From: Sphingobacterium sp. PCS056 | GTDB lineage: Bacteria; Bacteroidota; Bacteroidia; Sphingobacteriales; Sphingobacteriaceae | DNA: 64,000 nt | Direction of reading: 5' to 3' | NCBI RefSeq assembly: GCF_023273895.1 | Contig: NZ_CP096883.1 | Location: 4,278,001-4,342,000 of the forward strand | Shown here: positions 26,750-35,205 of the stretch, in pieces | Numbering within the stretch: the stretch's first letter is position 1 | Layout: every line of letters starts with the position of its first letter | Made by a program: the position numbers and the translations under genes | Notes under the pieces: generated by a model | What the model was told of the DNA's origin: nothing | The model's input: the letters and a program-made list of their open reading frames with translations, nothing else | The model's database searches: none

Positions 26750-27814
26750 TTATGCTATTAAATTACGATAAAAATCTAAACTTTCAATAATTAAATCTTC
26801 CGTAACAAAAATATCATAATCACATGATCCAATTTTACTCAATAAAGCAAACCCAATCTGATTGGAATGATTTTTCTTATCGTTATTCATCAAACTGAGT
26901 AACTCGTGATCAATGGAATCATCAAATCTATAGTCATTGAAGTTTTTCCTAAATGTGGCAATTAAATCTTGTAGATCTTCCAACGGAAGGCCATTCAACT
27001 TGTGCGACAAATAAGCTTCGCAAATCATACCGATTGCAATAGCCTCACCATGAAGTAGGGATTGCTCATCATGAACTAATGAATAACCTTCTATAGCATG
27101 ACCAATCGTATGTCCAAAATTTAATATTTTACGAAGCCCCTTTTCCTTTGGGTCTTGTGTGATCACCGTATTTTTGATTCCTACCGAATGTCGGACATAT
27201 TCTGAAGTAATCGCACTTACGTCAAGATTTTTGACCTTATTATAATAGGAAGCATCAAAAATCAATCCGTGTTTAAGCACTTCTGCAAACCCCGAAACCA
27301 ATTGTTTTCTTTCCAGAGTTTTCAAAAATAGGCTGGATATATATACGGCTTGAGGCTGAGTAAATGTACCGATGATATTTTTATAATTATCTAAATCTAT
27401 ACCAGTCTTACCGCCAACGGATGCATCTACTTGAGATAATAGTGTGGTCGGAACTTGAATAAAATCAATTCCTCTTTTGAACGTTGAAGCAGCAAAACCA
27501 CCCATATCTGTCACCACACCACCTCCTAAATTAATTAACAGACTGTGTCTATCTGCACCAAAATCAAGCATGGTATTCCATACACCGATACAAAAATCAA
27601 TGTTCTTATTTTCTTCTCCAGGATCGACTTCAATCACATCAAAATTTCCGAGATCAGCCAAAATAGGTTGTAAAATAGGTAAACAATGATCACTGGTGTT
27701 TCGATCAACTAAGACCAAAATCTTGGAGTAATTTCTTTCTTGTATAAAGGTTTTTAGAGACTGTAATGAGTCGTCAAAGACTACTTGATAGCCTAAACTT
27801 TCTATAAATTGCAT
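26750..27814 (-). CDS. aroB: 3-dehydroquinate synthase
   Basis: AroB converts DAHP to 3-dehydroquinate, the second step of the shikimate pathway, using NAD+ and a divalent metal. The 354-residue protein shows the NAD-binding motif GGGVVTDMGGFAAS near residue 97 and VDASVGGKTGID. It also has the metal and active-site segments FAEVLKHGLIFD and LNFGHTIGHAIE, the latter with two His ligands. Length matches typical AroB. It lies 48 bp after a small S4-domain gene and 14 bp before the ThuA-like gene. Confidence 0.96.
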   Translation of the reverse strand: MQFIESLGYQVVFDDSLQSLKTFIQERNYSKILVLVDRNTSDHCLPILQPILADLGNFDVIEVDPGEENKNIDFCIGVWNTMLDFGADRHSLLINLGGGVVTDMGGFAASTFKRGIDFIQVPTTLLSQVDASVGGKTGIDLDNYKNIIGTFTQPQAVYISSLFLKTLERKQLVSGFAEVLKHGLIFDASYYNKVKNLDVSAITSEYVRHSVGIKNTVITQDPKEKGLRKILNFGHTIGHAIEGYSLVHDEQSLLHGEAIAIGMICEAYLSHKLNGLPLEDLQDLIATFRKNFNDYRFDDSIDHELLSLMNNDKKNHSNQIGFALLSKIGSCDYDIFVTEDLIIESLDFYRNLIA

Positions 27815-27862
27815 TTCTATTGCGTTCAGTTGATGTTTTTTATAAACAAATTTTGTTAAATA

Positions 27863-28069
27863 TTATACCAATTTTACTTGTTGACCTTCAAATTCAACGA
27901 TATCATTAGGTCTCACTTTCATTCTTTTCCTGTACTCCACCTCACCATTAACGATGACCATACCTTCAGTCACAACTAATTGAGCCATAGCACCATGTTC
28001 CACCCAGTTTAAAGCTTTAAGTAACTGAATTAATGGAATATATTCTCCTTCGATTTTGAATGTTTGCAT
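27863..28069 (-). CDS. S4-domain RNA-binding protein (YbcJ/YaaA-like)
   Basis: A 68-residue protein that is essentially one S4 RNA-binding domain (LIQLLKALNWVEHGAMAQLVVTEGMVIVNGEVEYRKRMKV with the terminal VEFEGQQVKLV strand). Small free-standing S4 proteins of this type bind rRNA or tRNA; the exact target is unknown. A TATTTTTG -7 element ends only 4 bp before its ATG, so it may be translated from a leaderless transcript. It heads the aroB operon. Confidence 0.88.
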   Translation of the reverse strand: MQTFKIEGEYIPLIQLLKALNWVEHGAMAQLVVTEGMVIVNGEVEYRKRMKVRPNDIVEFEGQQVKLV

Positions 28070-28073
28070 ACAG

Positions 28074-28081
28074 CAAAAATA
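28074..28081 (-). promoter_or_regulatory. -7 promoter element abutting the S4-domain gene start
   Basis: Minus-strand TATTTTTG is an exact TAnnTTTG match, followed by CTGT and the ATG. Transcription would begin at or next to the start codon. No -33 TTTG at the usual spacing is visible. Confidence 0.45.
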
Positions 28082-28135
28082 AGTTAATATTTCAGGAATC
28101 TCCTAATCAATAAGTGGTAATATTTTTGAATTTAC

Positions 28136-28143
28136 TACATTTG
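28136..28143 (+). promoter_or_regulatory. -7 promoter element for proline dehydrogenase
   Basis: TACATTTG matches TAnnTTTG exactly and lies 16 bp before the ATG at 28160. It is divergent from the S4-aroB promoter within the same 90-bp gap. Confidence 0.5.
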
Positions 28144-28159
28144 TGTGGATTAGATTAAA

Positions 28160-29356
28160 ATGATGACACAGATTGTTGAAACCAGAAAACTATCTTTTGA
28201 TAATACAGAAATTGCATTCAAAAGTAAAACCGATAAAGATTTAGATCGTGCTTATTTACTTTACAAAGTAATAGCTAGCAACTTTTTAGTAAAAGTCGGT
28301 CCTCCAATCACTAATTTTGCACTTAATATTGGATTACCTATTCAAGGAATCATTAAATCAACAATCTTTAAGCAATTCTGTGGGGGAGAAACAATTGAAG
28401 GTTGCACGGCAGCAATCAATCATTTGGGCGAAAATAACGTTGGTACGATTTTAGACTACTCGGTAGAAGGTGAGGATACAGAAGCAGCTTTTGATGCTAC
28501 CTTTAAGGAAACCTTACGCACGGTAGTTGCAGCTAAAACTAATAAATACATTCCTTTTTCCGTATTTAAACCTACTGGATTAGGTCGTTTTGATCTATTT
28601 GAAAAAGTAAATGCAAACCAAACATTAACTACAGCAGAACAAGCGGAATACGACAGAATGTATGATCGTTGTGATCAAATTTGTAAAGCTTGTTATGAGG
28701 CTAATGTGAAGGTACTGATCGATGCTGAACACTCTTGGATCCAAGATGCTATTGATGATATCGCACGTGATATGATGGAAAAATACAATAAAGAACAACC
28801 TATTGTATACAACACCTACCAGTTATATCGCCACGATAAATTAGCATCATTAAAAGCAGATTTTGACTATGCTAATACGCAAAATTTCTTTATAGGGGCT
28901 AAAATAGTACGTGGTGCTTATATGGAGATTGAGAGACAGAGAGCTGCTGAGAAGGGCTACCCATCTCCTATCCAACCAACAAAAGCAGCAACTGACAAAG
29001 ATTATGATGCTGCTATCCATTTCATATTGGATCATATCGATCGGTTTGGCATGATGGCTGGTACTCACAATGAGGAAAGCAGTCTTTTGTTAGCGAATGA
29101 ACTGGACAAACGTGGTATCGACCATAGAAGTGATCGCATCTATTTTGCACAATTGTTGGGGATGTCTGATAATTTGACATTCAACCTATCTGAGTCAAAC
29201 TACAATGTGGCAAAATATATGCCTTATGGTCCAATTAAGGCTGTAATGCCGTATTTATTTCGGAGAGCACAGGAAAATACTTCGGTTGCAGGCCAAACAG
29301 GTCGCGAACTGGGTTTAATCATAAAAGAAAAACAAAGAAGAAAAGCTAGTCGTTAA
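28160..29356 (+). CDS. Proline dehydrogenase, single-domain
   Basis: A 398-residue FAD-dependent TIM-barrel enzyme oxidising proline to pyrroline-5-carboxylate. Family features include YIPFSVFKPTGLGRFDLF, the LIDAEHSWIQDAIDD substrate segment, KIVRGAYME and AGTHNEES, and the C-terminal YGPIKAVMPYLFRRAQEN with the paired Arg residues that hold the proline carboxylate. No P5C dehydrogenase domain is fused and none lies nearby, so it is the monofunctional form. Two ATGs are adjacent (28160 and 28163). Its stop codon lies within the loop of its own terminator. Confidence 0.93.
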   Translation: MMTQIVETRKLSFDNTEIAFKSKTDKDLDRAYLLYKVIASNFLVKVGPPITNFALNIGLPIQGIIKSTIFKQFCGGETIEGCTAAINHLGENNVGTILDYSVEGEDTEAAFDATFKETLRTVVAAKTNKYIPFSVFKPTGLGRFDLFEKVNANQTLTTAEQAEYDRMYDRCDQICKACYEANVKVLIDAEHSWIQDAIDDIARDMMEKYNKEQPIVYNTYQLYRHDKLASLKADFDYANTQNFFIGAKIVRGAYMEIERQRAAEKGYPSPIQPTKAATDKDYDAAIHFILDHIDRFGMMAGTHNEESSLLLANELDKRGIDHRSDRIYFAQLLGMSDNLTFNLSESNYNVAKYMPYGPIKAVMPYLFRRAQENTSVAGQTGRELGLIIKEKQRRKASR

Positions 29357-29370
29357 GACTAGCTTTTTTT
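29341..29370 (+). terminator. Terminator overlapping the proline dehydrogenase stop codon
   Basis: Perfect 11-bp arms AAAAGCTAGTC (29341-29351) and GACTAGCTTTT (29357-29367) flank the loop GTTAA, which contains the stop codon. A T-tract runs to 29370. Confidence 0.88.
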
Positions 29371-29371
29371 G

Positions 29372-29379
29372 TAAGTTTG
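29372..29379 (+). promoter_or_regulatory. -7 promoter element for the HAD phosphatase gene
   Basis: TAAGTTTG matches TAnnTTTG exactly. It lies 1 bp after the preceding terminator and 18 bp before the ATG at 29398. Confidence 0.5.
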
Positions 29380-29397
29380 CAGACTTAAAATTTAGAT

Positions 29398-30009
29398 ATG
29401 TCACCTGAATCAATAGCGAAATTTAATAAACTTAATGAAATAGCGGAATCATACGAAGCCTTATTATTTGATGTAGATGGTACATTAGCCGATAATATAA
29501 GTGCACATAAAGCAGCCTATGTCGCTACGGCGCTAGAATATGATGTATTATTGGATGATGGCCTCATCGATGAAACTGCGGGCTGGCCTACTGTCGCGGT
29601 TGCAAAAGAAATTTGTATTCGCTATAATAAATCTTTTGATGTTCAAGAATTTTCAACTCGTAAATCAGCGATTTTTATAGAACGTTTTATTCAGGAAACC
29701 CAACCTATAGACTATGTTGTCGAACATTTAAAATTTCAAATTGGCAAAAAACGTATTGCAGCGGTATCGGGAGGATCTAGATCAACTCTAAATATCACCT
29801 TAACAGTACTTGATGTATTGGATAAATTGGAAACTTTGGTATGTGCGGGTGACACGCCTCATGGCAAACCCTCTCCAGAACCTTTTCTTTTGGCAGCGGA
29901 GAGATTGCAGATAGCTCCATCAAAATGTTTAGTTTATGAAGATGGAGTACCTGGAGTGCAGGGCGCTTTGGCTGCAGGAATGGGTGCTGTACGTATTGAC
30001 CAGATTTAA
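29398..30009 (+). CDS. HAD-superfamily phosphatase, beta-phosphoglucomutase-like
   Basis: A 203-residue HAD hydrolase. Motif I is LLFDVDGTLADN with nucleophile Asp25 and acid Asp27, motif II is AAVSGGSRST, motif III has the Lys in HGKPSPEPFLLAA, and motif IV is VYEDGVPGVQGALAAGM. A helical cap lies between motifs I and II, as in the phosphoglycolate phosphatase and beta-phosphoglucomutase groups. The substrate is not determinable. Its stop overlaps by 4 nt the stop of the convergent anti-sigma-like gene. Confidence 0.88.
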   Translation: MSPESIAKFNKLNEIAESYEALLFDVDGTLADNISAHKAAYVATALEYDVLLDDGLIDETAGWPTVAVAKEICIRYNKSFDVQEFSTRKSAIFIERFIQETQPIDYVVEHLKFQIGKKRIAAVSGGSRSTLNITLTVLDVLDKLETLVCAGDTPHGKPSPEPFLLAAERLQIAPSKCLVYEDGVPGVQGALAAGMGAVRIDQI

Positions 30010-31346
30010 AAGCTGGTCACCACTTTCAGACCTCCGTTGGTATAGTTAAAATCGGTAGACTTAAGTCCGCCAACAGGAAGTTTTACAAATGGTTCGACTG
30101 CTACAGACAATTTCTTTCCTACCTGCATCTTTTTACCAACAGAGAAATTGACAAATCCATTAAACTCGTTTGTATTGACCGCATTCCCCTTAAAGGATTG
30201 TTTCATATTTTCTGGTGCGTAAACTGCATTTCCATTATCTGCCGCAGTATTCTCATTTATTCCATTGACAAAATAATTTTCTTGCGTTTGATCCAAAACA
30301 CCTATGTAAGATACACCAACGGAAGTATAGAAACTCTTCGTGACATGATAGCGTACATCTACGGGTATATCAATGGTCAAAAGTTTATTATTTACTGCAC
30401 TTAATTCTTTATTTGGAGCTTGCTGTTTGGCCAATAGCAATGATTCATCATGTCTAACGATCGAATTATTGGATACAACTGCATTATAGGAGATATTTGC
30501 GGATTGCACAGCGCTTAAATTATCTTGACGATTTGCACCTGCACCATATTGTTGCATAGAAACTCCCGATCGAATACTGATTTTATCCGTGACTTGATAT
30601 GCTAGACTTAAACCACCACCTAAGCTCATCTTATCCACAGTCGAAGACGGGGATACAAAGGCTCCTATCTCCCACTTTTTAATCGCTGAAGCAAAATCAT
30701 GCTTTGCTGCATTACCAGGATATAAGGACCCGAGGTTTTCCAGTTTTTCAGCAATGGAACGAGTACTCTCGTTAGTGTTATTGACACTGCTATTGGTTAC
30801 TAAATTATGATCCTTTACTCCCTCTCTCTTTGTTTCTACAACTTCTTTAATCGTTGAAGGTTGAGGATCTATAAAATCATTTCTTTGATCATGATCATTG
30901 AAAGTAGGAGTTGAAAAACTCAAGTCATGTCCAGCAGTAAGCATGTTATGCTCATCATGATCTATGGTACGAACAGGACTTTGATCAGTAGAATTGGAAT
31001 TGGCTTCTGTACGATTTTTCTGCGGATCACTGAATGACCATGTCGGAGAATCGATTGTTGTATCTAAATCATCCTTTTGCTGAACCAGTTTTTCTGTTAT
31101 TTTTAGATGTGCAACACCAGGTAAATCTTCCTGAGGTAGATGTCTTAGATATAAAAATGAAGCGCTGGCAATACATAATACTGCTGCAGCTGTACTCCAA
31201 TACTTCCAATTAACTTGCTTTTTTGAAACAAGAGTAGTATGATCTGACGCAAATTTTTCCCAAGCCCCTTCTAAATAAGGAAGCTCATGAGCTTTCATTT
31301 TATCGACGATGTCGTCTATCAATTCCTTATCTTTTTCTTTTGTCAT
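30006..31346 (-). CDS. Anti-sigma-like membrane protein with C-terminal beta-barrel-like domain
   Basis: I recognise the type but not a named family. The 446-residue protein starts with ~48 charged residues (cytosolic), including an ALEGAWEKF-type motif common at the N-termini of Bacteroidota sigma-linked proteins (here YLEGAWEKF). One transmembrane helix follows (~49-67), then a ~150-residue Ser/Asn/Asp-rich linker. From ~220 there are amphipathic beta-strands (WEIGAFVSP, KISIRSGVSMQQYG, FYTSVGVSYIG, KLSVAVEPFVKLPVGG), and the chain ends with Phe, as outer-membrane barrels do. It lies 18 bp after an ECF sigma gene, suggesting a regulator of that sigma. Confidence 0.7.
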   Translation of the reverse strand: MTKEKDKELIDDIVDKMKAHELPYLEGAWEKFASDHTTLVSKKQVNWKYWSTAAAVLCIASASFLYLRHLPQEDLPGVAHLKITEKLVQQKDDLDTTIDSPTWSFSDPQKNRTEANSNSTDQSPVRTIDHDEHNMLTAGHDLSFSTPTFNDHDQRNDFIDPQPSTIKEVVETKREGVKDHNLVTNSSVNNTNESTRSIAEKLENLGSLYPGNAAKHDFASAIKKWEIGAFVSPSSTVDKMSLGGGLSLAYQVTDKISIRSGVSMQQYGAGANRQDNLSAVQSANISYNAVVSNNSIVRHDESLLLAKQQAPNKELSAVNNKLLTIDIPVDVRYHVTKSFYTSVGVSYIGVLDQTQENYFVNGINENTAADNGNAVYAPENMKQSFKGNAVNTNEFNGFVNFSVGKKMQVGKKLSVAVEPFVKLPVGGLKSTDFNYTNGGLKVVTSF

Positions 31347-31364
31347 CTTAGTAACTACTTCTTA

Positions 31365-31970
31365 TTATTTAAATTCCTGTCCTATCTTATTCTGTTCCAA
31401 ATAAAGCATCCTTAGTTTTTGCTTTGCTCGAGTAAGATAAGTACGGGAGGTGCTATCGGGAATTAATAACTGCTTTGCAATTTCATCATGTGAAAAACCT
31501 TCAATCTCATATAAATTGAAGATAATACGTTGCAATTCAGGCAATGAATCTAATAACTTCATGATATCGCTAACCTCTAAATTACTTGAATTGTAAACCA
31601 TGGGAACATGTATACTATTTTCTGCCACATCTTCTAATGAAATCATCTGCTTTTTTGATCGCAGAAAATCAATGGATATGTTGGCTGCAATTCTACCGAT
31701 CCATGATCGAAATGATTTTTCTAACACTTCTTCTTCAACCAAATGATTAAAAGAATCTAAACGTCTGAAAATTCGTATAAATGCCTCATTTGTTAACTCT
31801 TCTGCATCTACATCGGATTTGACATAGCGAATAATGATAGCCATTAAGTATCCATAGTACTTTTTATAGACAAAAGCCTTCCCCTGCTCACGACCACGCA
31901 AACACTCATCCAGTGCACCTTTCAGTGTTTCTTGCTTTCCCTTTTTAAAGTATGATTGTATAATGCTCAC
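31365..31970 (-). CDS. ECF-type RNA polymerase sigma factor
   Basis: This 201-residue sigma-70-family protein has region 2 (residues ~30-100: YLMAIIIRYVKSDVDAEELTNEAFIRIFRRL, then WIGRIAANISIDFLRSKKQ). It also has region 4 (~135-190: LPELQRIIFNLYEIEGFSHDEIAKQLLIPDSTSRTYLTRAKQKL, a helix-turn-helix). Regions 1 and 3 are missing, as in extracytoplasmic-function sigmas. It precedes by 18 bp a one-helix membrane protein likely to be its antagonist or sensor. The regulon cannot be read here. Confidence 0.92.
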   Translation of the reverse strand: MSIIQSYFKKGKQETLKGALDECLRGREQGKAFVYKKYYGYLMAIIIRYVKSDVDAEELTNEAFIRIFRRLDSFNHLVEEEVLEKSFRSWIGRIAANISIDFLRSKKQMISLEDVAENSIHVPMVYNSSNLEVSDIMKLLDSLPELQRIIFNLYEIEGFSHDEIAKQLLIPDSTSRTYLTRAKQKLRMLYLEQNKIGQEFK

Positions 31971-32206
31971 TCAAATAAGACTATATTAATTTGCTAATCT
32001 TCATCTAAAATAATACTTTCTAAATTAAGATTCTAAAAGTCTTTATTTCAATTTCTGTCATGCTATTTATTAAGTACAGTTTAATAACGATCTCCAATAA
32101 CATTATGCTACAGGATTATTTTATAAAATATAAAATAGTTTGAGCTCCTATAAATGCAAAAAAAAAGCTATTTTTGTCTGATTTTTATATTATTTAATCC
32201 TTACCA

Positions 32207-33925
32207 ATGAGTACTGTATTATCCGAACAGGAACAATTAAGAAGACAGGCATTGCAATCTCTTGTGGATTTGGGTATCGACCCCTATCCGGCTGAAGAGT
32301 TTGAGATCAGTGCAAATGCTGCTGATATATTAAAAAATTACGATAGAGATAAGCTTAACTATAAGAATATAAGCATTGCGGGACGTATCATGAGCCGTCG
32401 TGTCATGGGAAATGCTTCATTTTTCGAAATTCAAGATAGTTCAGGCCGTATTCAAGCTTATATAAAACGTGATGACATCTGTCCTGATGAGGATAAAACG
32501 ATGTATAATGTCGTTTTTAAAAAATTATTAGATATTGGTGACATCGTTGGAATCAAAGGCTATGTTTTTACAACTCAAACGGAAGCAATCTGTGTTCACG
32601 TTGAAAAATTAACAGTATTATCGAAGTCATTACGCCCTCTTCCAATTGTAAAAACTGCAGAAGGAAAAACATACGATGCTTTTACAGATCCGGAATTACG
32701 CTATAGAATGCGATACGTAGATCTTGTTGTTAATCCGCAAAATAAAGAGATTTTCGTCAAAAGAACGAAGTTGTTTAGCGCTATGCGTAACTTCTTTAAT
32801 GAAGCAGGTTATATGGAGGTGGAAACTCCAGTTCTTCAGTCTATCCCTGGGGGTGCAGCAGCACGTCCATTTATAACGCATCATAATGCTTTAGATATGC
32901 CTCTATATTTGCGTATCGCAAATGAATTGTATCTGAAACGCTTGATCGTGGGTGGTTTTGATGGTGTTTACGAATTTTCAAAAAACTTCAGAAATGAAGG
33001 AATGGATCGCACACACAATCCAGAATTTACAGCAATGGAAATTTATGTGGCTTATAAAGACTACAACTGGATGATGAAGTTTACAGAACAATTGTTAGAA
33101 CACTGTGCAATTGCTGTAAATGGAACAACGAAAACGACATTCGGTGAACATGAAATCGATTTCCGTGCCCCTTATAAAAGGATTACTATGGCCGATTCAA
33201 TTAAGGAATTTACAGGTTTTGATATCACTGGAAAATCTGAACAAGAAATTTTTGAAGCGGCTAAAGACATGGGAATTGCGGTGAACAACACCATGGGCAA
33301 AGGAAAATTAATTGATGAGATTTTTGGCGAAAAATGTGAAGGAAACTATATTCAACCGACGTTTATCACAGATTATCCAAAAGAAATGTCTCCATTGACT
33401 AAAAAGCACCGGGATAATCCAGAGATTACTGAACGTTTTGAATTGATGGTGTGTGGTAAAGAAATCGCTAATGCTTATTCTGAGTTGAATGACCCTATTG
33501 ATCAGCGTGAGCGTTTTGAAGCTCAAATGGCATTATCCGCTCGTGGAGATGATGAAGCCATGTTTATCGATCAGGACTTTTTACGTGCACTGGAATATGG
33601 TATGCCTCCAACCTCTGGTTTAGGTATTGGTATGGATCGTTTAATCATGTTCCTAACCAATAATGCTTCTATTCAGGAAGTATTATTCTTTCCTCAAATG
33701 CGTCCAGAAAAGATTACGACAGTTGCTTCAACTGAAGATTATATAGCACTAGGAATTCCAGCTGAATGGGTGCCTGTATTACAAAAAATGGGTTTTAATA
33801 CAATCCCTGAATTGAAAGACGCTAACCCAAACAAAGTTTTTAACGACTTGGGCGGAATGCGTAAAAAAATGAAATTAGAAATCGCAATGCCAACAAAAGA
33901 CGAGGTGTTGGCTTGGTTTTCTTAA
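32207..33925 (+). CDS. lysS: Lysyl-tRNA synthetase, class II
   Basis: LysS charges tRNA-Lys. The 572-residue protein has an N-terminal OB-fold anticodon domain (ISIAGRIMSRRVMGNASFFEIQDSSG, residues ~65-150). A class-II catalytic core follows, with motif 2 (FRNEGMDRTHNPEFT) and motif 3 (GLGIGMDRLIMFL). It is longer than E. coli LysS by ~65 residues because of a C-terminal extension (GIPAEWVPVLQKMGF ... AMPTKDEVLAWF), which is usual in Bacteroidota. A strong terminator follows the stop. Confidence 0.97.
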   Translation: MSTVLSEQEQLRRQALQSLVDLGIDPYPAEEFEISANAADILKNYDRDKLNYKNISIAGRIMSRRVMGNASFFEIQDSSGRIQAYIKRDDICPDEDKTMYNVVFKKLLDIGDIVGIKGYVFTTQTEAICVHVEKLTVLSKSLRPLPIVKTAEGKTYDAFTDPELRYRMRYVDLVVNPQNKEIFVKRTKLFSAMRNFFNEAGYMEVETPVLQSIPGGAAARPFITHHNALDMPLYLRIANELYLKRLIVGGFDGVYEFSKNFRNEGMDRTHNPEFTAMEIYVAYKDYNWMMKFTEQLLEHCAIAVNGTTKTTFGEHEIDFRAPYKRITMADSIKEFTGFDITGKSEQEIFEAAKDMGIAVNNTMGKGKLIDEIFGEKCEGNYIQPTFITDYPKEMSPLTKKHRDNPEITERFELMVCGKEIANAYSELNDPIDQRERFEAQMALSARGDDEAMFIDQDFLRALEYGMPPTSGLGIGMDRLIMFLTNNASIQEVLFFPQMRPEKITTVASTEDYIALGIPAEWVPVLQKMGFNTIPELKDANPNKVFNDLGGMRKKMKLEIAMPTKDEVLAWFS

Positions 33926-33942
33926 ATCACGATTTGACCTAT

Positions 33943-33980
33943 AAGGGTGCGATTATTAGCTTAATAATCGCACCCTTTTT
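33943..33980 (+). terminator. Rho-independent terminator of lysS
   Basis: A perfect 16-bp stem (33943-33958 with 33962-33977) has a 3-nt loop and ends in TTTTT. Confidence 0.92.
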
Positions 33981-34118
33981 ATTTGAACTCTAATTTGATA
34001 CATTCATGTCATTCGACAGTAATTGTTCCACAAACAAGACGATATCCAATAAATAAAGAGAAAAAGCATTTACCTATTTCATTATTTAATCCTATTTTTA
34101 TAAGGATAAACATTAAAA

Positions 34119-35174
34119 ATGAAAAATATACTTTCCATAGATGGGGGTGGGATTAGAGGTATAATACCAGCTTTAGTATTAGTGGTATTAGAAGAAATTC
34201 TTCAAAAAAAATGTAATGATCCTGATGCTCGAATTGCCGAATATTTTGATTTTATAGCGGGTACAAGTACAGGTGGTATTTTGGCGTGTATCTTATTATA
34301 CCCTAGTGATGAAAATCCTTTAAAACCTAAATTTTCTGCTAAAGAGGCGCTCAATCTCTACGTTTCTCACGGTAGTGATATTTTTAAAACGACAAAATGG
34401 AGAAAATTTTTAAGCGAATTTGGCTTGGTAAGCGAATTGTATTCTGCTACTGCGCTTGAGAGTGTATTGAAACAATATTTTGGAGAAACGAAACTCAGTC
34501 AACTCATCAAGCCATGTATCATCACGGCGTATAATATAGAGCTCCGAAAGAATCATTTTTTTAGGCAACAAAAAGCGATCACGCATGGTACAGCCCGCGA
34601 CTTCTATTTAAAAGACGTTTGCCGAGCGACCTCAGCTGCTCCTACCTATTTCTCTGTTGCTGAAATCTATTCCATAGCGGGAACGAGATATCCATTGGTA
34701 GATGGTGGGATGGTGGCTCAAAATCCATCCATCTGTGCTTTGTTGGAGGTGATGAAGGCTTTTGAAGATACGGAAATAAACGATCTATTTATGGTTTCTT
34801 TAGGTACAGGTATAGCAAAGACGGCCTATAATTATGAACATTTTAAGAAAAAATTAGCTATTCAGATCGGACCTGCCTTGGTGGATATCATGACAAGCGC
34901 CTCTTCTGAAAGCACAGAGTTTTTTATTGAACAATTATTCAAGTTTAATCGAAAATCAAAAAATTATGTTCGTTTAGAACCTACAAATATGTCAAGTGTC
35001 GAATCTTCTATGGATGCAGCTTCTCAAAACAACATCCAAAAGCTCATCTCTCTGGCAGATAGACTCATGAGTGAAAATGAAAATCAACTGAACCGGATCG
35101 TAGATCACTTGATCAAAGAAAATAATGCTAAAAACAAGAAAAATCCGTGGTCGAAGTTGATGGATAGGTTGTAA
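34119..35174 (+). CDS. Patatin-like phospholipase
   Basis: A 351-residue serine lipid acyl hydrolase. The oxyanion motif DGGGIRG is at residues 8-14, the nucleophile Ser50 in GTSTG, and the catalytic Asp195 in VDGG, so the Ser-Asp dyad is intact. There is no signal peptide or transmembrane helix, so it is probably cytosolic or membrane-peripheral. Patatin effectors also occur in CBASS anti-phage operons, but no cyclic-nucleotide synthase is present on either side, so an ordinary lipase role is more likely. A membrane gene starts 31 bp downstream on the same strand. Confidence 0.9.
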   Translation: MKNILSIDGGGIRGIIPALVLVVLEEILQKKCNDPDARIAEYFDFIAGTSTGGILACILLYPSDENPLKPKFSAKEALNLYVSHGSDIFKTTKWRKFLSEFGLVSELYSATALESVLKQYFGETKLSQLIKPCIITAYNIELRKNHFFRQQKAITHGTARDFYLKDVCRATSAAPTYFSVAEIYSIAGTRYPLVDGGMVAQNPSICALLEVMKAFEDTEINDLFMVSLGTGIAKTAYNYEHFKKKLAIQIGPALVDIMTSASSESTEFFIEQLFKFNRKSKNYVRLEPTNMSSVESSMDAASQNNIQKLISLADRLMSENENQLNRIVDHLIKENNAKNKKNPWSKLMDRL

Positions 35175-35205
35175 AAGTTTACATTTACGCATATTTTAAA
35201 TCAAT

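Noticed and set aside
34119..35174. Patatin as a CBASS anti-phage effector
   Set aside because: No cyclic-oligonucleotide synthase or accessory CBASS gene is adjacent; neighbours are lysS and an SpmA/B-like gene.
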